NCBI GenBank assembly: GCA_023356515.1
Contig: JAKQYG010000235.1
Location: forward strand, 1-6,690
Source: Trichodesmium sp. MAG_R04
GTDB lineage: Bacteria; Cyanobacteriota; Cyanobacteriia; Cyanobacteriales; Microcoleaceae
DNA length: 6,690 bases
Direction of reading: 5' to 3'
In this document: positions 4,444-6,690 of the stretch, piece after piece
Layout of the letters: the number at the start of each line of letters is the position of its first letter
Numbering within the stretch: position 1 is the first letter of the stretch
Program-made: the position numbers and the translations under genes
The notes under the pieces: model-generated
Databases searched by the model: none
What the model saw: only the letters and a program-made list of their open reading frames with translations
What the model was told of the DNA's origin: nothing

Positions 4444-4666
4444 TAGCTGGACTTATGGTTAAAAACTAGGCAAAAACCTTATACAGTAATTTTTTCACCT
4501 TAAATTAACCGTTTTATTCATCTACCTAGGTTTTAGCTATTGTTAGTACTTTTAGGTATTTCCCTTACTAATAATAGGTTTGGATCAATTTTCGGTGTTA
4601 AAAATCTCAAAGTCCAGATAGTTAATTGGAGCTGAAAACCTTGATTACTCTGGCTACTCACCATTA

Positions 4667-4687
4667 ACTACTGACTACTAACTACTA
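4667..4687. repeat. STRR-type heptamer tandem repeat
   Basis: ACTACTG, ACTACTA and ACTACTA stand in uninterrupted tandem. Short intergenic heptamer arrays of this kind (STRR sequences) are characteristic of filamentous cyanobacteria. No function is evident. Confidence 0.6.
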
Positions 4688-4721
4688 GAAAAATATAAAA
4701 ATATTACAAGTCAAATAGGAT

Positions 4722-4740
4722 TGCTATATATATGATAGCA
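4722..4740. repeat. Short hairpin beside dispersed repeat A
   Basis: TGCTAT (4722-4727) and ATAGCA (4735-4740) are perfect inverted arms around ATATATG. No T-run follows on either strand. The hairpin abuts the end of the dispersed repeat at 4742 and may mark its boundary. Confidence 0.35.
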
Positions 4741-4741
4741 T

Positions 4742-4862
4742 CAAGCTAATAGTAATTTAAAATGTGTATTAGTAAGTTAAAATTTATAATTTATAATTTA
4801 GATGGTTTTTTTCTCTCAGTAAGGCATACAACAAAAAAGTCGTTTTAATGCATAAAAGGTTA
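4742..4862 (-). repeat. Dispersed repeat, copy A (inverted relative to copy B)
   Basis: Read on the minus strand, this segment aligns along its length with 5560-5672 read on the plus strand. Shared blocks in order are TAA-N-C-TTTT, AGAGAAAAAA, TCTAAATTATAAATT, CTTACTAATAC, CATTTTAAAT and TATTAGCTT. By eye about four bases in five agree, with a gap of about 7-8 nt in the middle. No coding potential is seen. The pair flanks the thioesterase gene. Confidence 0.65.
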
Positions 4863-4902
4863 CTGAAATTTGACTTTTTCCTTATAGAGGAACAGGGAAT
4901 GT

Positions 4903-4932
4903 AAAAAGGAGTTGCTCGGAAATGAAAACTCC
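4903..4932 (-). terminator. Rho-independent terminator after the thioesterase gene
   Basis: On the minus strand GGAGTT (4927-4932) pairs with AACTCC (4908-4913) over a 13-nt loop and is followed at once by five T residues (4903-4907). It begins 57 bp after the stop codon of the DHNA-CoA thioesterase gene. The loop is long but the stem and T-run are well formed. Confidence 0.6.
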
Positions 4933-4989
4933 CTAGGTTGAAATATATCAATCATTTTATTTGACTTTATATTCCCCAAACTACAAACA

Positions 4990-5397
4990 TTAAAAACTCA
5001 ACAACCATTCCTTCACTTCATGAGATAATTTTTGCCTACTTCTAGTTTGAGGATGAATACAAACGTGCCTTGTACTGGCTCTTGCTACCCATTTTTCTCC
5101 TATCTCTTTTACAAAGACTTGATAAGCAATTTCAAACTCATTATCTCCCAAACTTTTAGGTATTAATTCAATAGTTAACTCATCCCCACAAAACATCGGA
5201 CGACGAAAATCAACATTGGCATGAATAACTGGAATAGCAATTTCTTGATTACTAAAAAAAACCTTCAAATTAATATTAAATGCTGCTAAAGATGCCTCAT
5301 AAGCTTCATGGCACATTGCTAAAACATTAACAAAATAAACCACACCTGCAGCATCAGTATCCTGAAAATGAACTATTCTTGTATAGTAAAAAGACAT
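4990..5397 (-). CDS. 1,4-dihydroxy-2-naphthoyl-CoA (DHNA-CoA) thioesterase, hotdog fold
   Basis: The 135-residue product is a 4-hydroxybenzoyl-CoA thioesterase-type hotdog protein closely resembling the cyanobacterial DHNA-CoA hydrolase typified by Synechocystis Slr0204. It hydrolyses 1,4-dihydroxy-2-naphthoyl-CoA to release DHNA for phylloquinone (vitamin K1), the secondary electron acceptor of photosystem I. The signature FQDTDAAGVVYFVN at residues 11-24 holds the predicted catalytic Asp15, aligned with the second Asp of the DCD motif in 4-hydroxybenzoyl-CoA thioesterase, and is followed by CHEAYE (29-34). The middle block VDFRRPMFCGDELTIEL is also typical. The protein is full length, cytosolic and without a signal peptide. 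It probably acts as a homotetramer, as is usual in the family. No clear Shine-Dalgarno precedes ATG 5397. The gene stands alone, has its own terminator, and lies between an inverted pair of dispersed repeats. A broader acyl-CoA thioesterase role is the main alternative. Confidence 0.88.
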   Translation of the reverse strand: MSFYYTRIVHFQDTDAAGVVYFVNVLAMCHEAYEASLAAFNINLKVFFSNQEIAIPVIHANVDFRRPMFCGDELTIELIPKSLGDNEFEIAYQVFVKEIGEKWVARASTRHVCIHPQTRSRQKLSHEVKEWLLSF

Positions 5398-5547
5398 TAA
5401 TAGAAATAAATCGAAGGGTAAAGATAAAAAATATAGAATATAATATAGCCAATTTCTCTAAATATAGGTACACTAATAGGGAGCAAAATAACCATCATCT
5501 AAAGGTTTGAAGGTTAATATGTTAAGCAACCTGCTTCCGTAAGAGTC

Positions 5548-5561
5548 ACTGATAACTGATA
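5548..5561. repeat. Tandem heptamer ACTGATA x2 (STRR-like)
   Basis: ACTGATA is repeated twice without interruption and overlaps the outer edge of dispersed repeat B. It belongs to the class of heptamer repeats common in cyanobacterial spacers. Confidence 0.45.
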
Positions 5562-5672
5562 AGCTTTTGTGTATTTAAACAACTTATTTTGGTATACATT
5601 GTTCAGAGAAAAAACCTTCTAAATTATAAATTCTGGCTTACTAATACGCATTTTAAATGAGTATTAGCTTAA
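5560..5672 (+). repeat. Dispersed repeat, copy B (inverted relative to copy A)
   Basis: This copy matches 4742-4862 on the opposite strand; the diagnostic blocks are AGAGAAAAAA (5605-5614), TCTAAATTATAAATT (5618-5632), CTTACTAATAC (5637-5647) and CATTTTAAAT (5649-5658). It ends 6 bp before the TerB stop codon. It may be a miniature mobile element or a duplicated spacer. Confidence 0.65.
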
Positions 5673-5678
5673 TTAAGA

Positions 5679-6125
5679 TTAACCCTTATTTTTAATCATC
5701 ATTACATCAATAATATTATTAGCTACTGTTTCAGAAATTTCTAAAGTATTATACAATTCATTCAGAAGTTGTTCTTCCTCTTCAGCAAGGCTTCCATCTA
5801 CTAAAACTAAATCTGTGCTAACAGCAAAAACTGTTGCCTTTAACTCTTGAGGAAGTTTAGCAACTGCAGCATCAAACAAAGGCTTAATTTCCTTCTTCTT
5901 AATTATACCTAAGAGACGATCTAATATTTCTTTCTTACGTTCTTCTGAATAATTACTAAACAGTTCCATGCGAGAGAAAATATTACTAATACCTTGTTTT
6001 TCACTTTCAGTAATAACACCATCCGCAGCTACAGCAATTAAAGCGATCGCTGCAAAAGCTTCTGCAGGTTCTAATTTAATATCAGTAGCTTTTATTGTTG
6101 TTGTTCCTTGCTCAAAAAGACCCAT
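5679..6125 (-). CDS. TerB-family protein
   Basis: This 148-residue, all-helical, soluble protein has the TerB (tellurite-resistance B-like) fold. The fold is a pair of helical repeats, each with a conserved acidic metal-binding loop: AADGVITESEK at residues 33-43 and LVDGSLAEEEEQLL at 108-121. The Asp-Gly pairs are at 35-36 and 110-111. Length and both DG-x-(IL)-x-x-x-E motifs fit the family. In characterised Ter systems TerB works with other Ter proteins in envelope or stress responses. Here it stands alone with no terC, terD or terE nearby, so a specific tellurite role should not be assumed. ATG 6125 has a good Shine-Dalgarno, GAGGT (6135-6139), 9 nt upstream. A dyad (6143-6157) lies directly above that site. 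Codon 26-28 contains a HIP1 octamer. The family is firm; the function is open. Confidence 0.85.
   Translation of the reverse strand: MGLFEQGTTTIKATDIKLEPAEAFAAIALIAVAADGVITESEKQGISNIFSRMELFSNYSEERKKEILDRLLGIIKKKEIKPLFDAAVAKLPQELKATVFAVSTDLVLVDGSLAEEEEQLLNELYNTLEISETVANNIIDVMMIKNKG
6043..6050. other. HIP1 octamer GCGATCGC
   Basis: GCGATCGC is the highly iterated palindrome of many cyanobacterial genomes. This copy lies inside the TerB gene and supports the taxonomic placement. Confidence 0.8.
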
Positions 6126-6142
6126 TTTTTAGTTACCTCATT

Positions 6143-6157
6143 AGTAATTTTTTTACT
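6143..6157. promoter_or_regulatory. AGTAA-N5-TTACT dyad upstream of the TerB gene
   Basis: A perfect 5-bp dyad around five T residues lies 3 bp upstream of the TerB Shine-Dalgarno. It resembles TAGTAA-TTT-TTACTA at 4394-4408 but has a wider centre. It could be an operator or a small leader hairpin. Confidence 0.3.
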
Positions 6158-6193
6158 GTCACTAGACTCTGAATTATTGGGAACCTTAAGTAC

Positions 6194-6291
6194 TAGGTTT
6201 TAGGAAATAGATTGTAGGTTAAGGTTATAGATAAGAAAATTTGACTTAACACCTCTACCCTCCACCATTATTTCCAACAAACTAAAACCTA
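6194..6291. repeat. 10-bp inverted repeat in the TerB-DUF815 spacer
   Basis: TAGGTTTTAG (6194-6203) and CTAAAACCTA (6282-6291) are perfect inverted arms about 78 bp apart. The right arm overlaps the start of a heptamer array, and related GTAGGTT and AAGGTTA units follow the left arm. The pair may be two heptamer-type arrays in opposite orientation. Confidence 0.45.
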
Positions 6292-6314
6292 TCACTTGTC
6301 ACCTATCACCTTGT
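6287..6314. repeat. STRR-type heptamer array (ACCTATC / ACTTGTC)
   Basis: ACCTATC, ACTTGTC, ACCTATC and a degenerate ACCTTGT stand in tandem, ending right at the stop codon of the DUF815 gene. The GGTGATAGGTGACA-type repeat on the other strand is familiar from filamentous cyanobacteria. Confidence 0.6.
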
Positions 6315-6690
6315 TCAACACTTCTCAAAAACTGCTAAATTAGCTTTGATAAAATCAATAAATTGTCGTGCTGTTCGCCCAGAACGACCATTATTTCTAG
6401 TAGCCCATTGTAAGGCTTGATAATCTAAATCTTCAGGATTTAGATTGATATTTTCTTGCTGGGCCAGATGCCTGACAATTGTTAAATAGGTATCTTGGTT
6501 AGCAGGTTCAAAAGTTAAAGTTAAACCAAAGCGATCGCCAAAAGAAAGCTTTTCTTGAACTGTATCCCAATTATGAACCTCATCACTATCTTTTGGGGAA
6601 GGGCGATCATTAAAAAATTCTCTGATTAAATGCCTTCTATTTGATGTAGCATAGACTACCACATTTCCTGGCCTAGCAGTTAAATTACCT
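6315..6690 (-). CDS. DUF815 family AAA+ ATPase, C-terminal part
   Basis: The frame is open through base 6690 and ends with TGA at 6315-6317, so 124 residues plus the stop are visible. The full family is about 400-450 residues. A GTG at 6662 is internal and not the start. The visible part carries the sensor-1 strand VVVYATSNRRHLIREF, a conserved DEVHNWDTVQEKLSFGDRFG segment ending in the DRFG arginine-finger region, and the sensor-2 helix NGRSGRTARQFIDF. The Walker A and B motifs must lie beyond the right edge. DUF815 proteins are AAA+ ATPases related to the MoxR/DnaA-like group, conserved in cyanobacteria, with no agreed function. Heptamer repeats reach the stop codon, and no terminator is evident. 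A HIP1 site lies in the gene. Confidence 0.88.
   Translation of the reverse strand, partial: GNLTARPGNVVVYATSNRRHLIREFFNDRPSPKDSDEVHNWDTVQEKLSFGDRFGLTLTFEPANQDTYLTIVRHLAQQENINLNPEDLDYQALQWATRNNGRSGRTARQFIDFIKANLAVFEKC
6531..6538. other. HIP1 octamer GCGATCGC
   Basis: This is the second copy of the cyanobacterial HIP1 palindrome. It lies in the DUF815 gene, in the codons around the DRFG motif. Confidence 0.8.

Noticed and set aside
4667..4687. Heptamer arrays (also 5548-5561 and 6287-6314) as a CRISPR
   Set aside because: Repeat units are only 7 bp with no spacers, and no cas genes are visible. They fit STRR repeats.
5668..5677. Palindrome CTTAATTAAG as the TerB terminator
   Set aside because: It has no loop and no T-run on the minus strand, and it overlaps the end of dispersed repeat B.
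6315..6662. Treating GTG 6662 as the start of a 115-aa protein
   Set aside because: The same frame stays open to the window edge and encodes more of the DUF815 ATPase; the gene is simply cut by the window.

Overview
The window looks cyanobacterial. It carries two copies of the HIP1 octamer GCGATCGC (6043-6050 and 6531-6538), short heptamer tandem repeats of the STRR type, a group 2 RpoD-like sigma factor, a DUF760 protein, a 1,4-dihydroxy-2-naphthoyl-CoA (DHNA-CoA) thioesterase of the phylloquinone pathway, and TnpB-type IS200/IS605 relics. The DNA is very AT-rich and only about half of it is coding. The long spacers hold decayed genes and repeats, which recalls filamentous marine cyanobacteria with expanded non-coding DNA, such as Trichodesmium or its relatives. 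That genus-level guess is inference.

Layout. All intact genes are on the minus strand. In order of increasing coordinate: the N-terminal part of a MutT Nudix hydrolase (1-222), running off the left edge; a strong minus-strand terminator (243-270); a DUF760 gene with a GTG start and a good Shine-Dalgarno (291-632); and a decayed, internally deleted IS200/IS605 element with an N-terminal tnpB relic (771 to about 1125). Next come a small unrecognised ORF of 52 codons (1109-1267) behind a perfect extended -10, a possible four-helix-bundle pseudogene on the plus strand (1388-1498), and a degenerate second copy of the small ORF (about 1718-1820). A SigD-like sigma factor follows (1879-2838). Its upstream region has a perfect 11-bp tandem repeat and a possible hairpin over the Shine-Dalgarno. 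After about 600 bp with no recognisable gene, two more tnpB relics on the plus strand (3546-3695 and about 3720-3939) reach the stop codon of a 142-aa hypothetical protein with an SH3-like C-terminus (3940-4368).

The right part holds the DHNA-CoA thioesterase gene (4990-5397) with its own terminator (4903-4932), flanked by an inverted pair of roughly 115-bp dispersed repeats (4742-4862 and 5560-5672). Then come a TerB-family protein (5679-6125) and the C-terminal 124 residues of a DUF815 AAA+ ATPase (6315 to the right edge).

The genes do not form an evident pathway. Wide spacing and separate terminators suggest mostly single-gene transcription units. No CRISPR array, tRNA, rRNA, or recognisable new multi-gene system was found. 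The most unusual signals are the two copies of the unrecognised small ORF, the twin dyads with matched base changes upstream of the 142-aa gene, the PhoB-box-like repeat at sigD, and the inverted repeat pair around the thioesterase.
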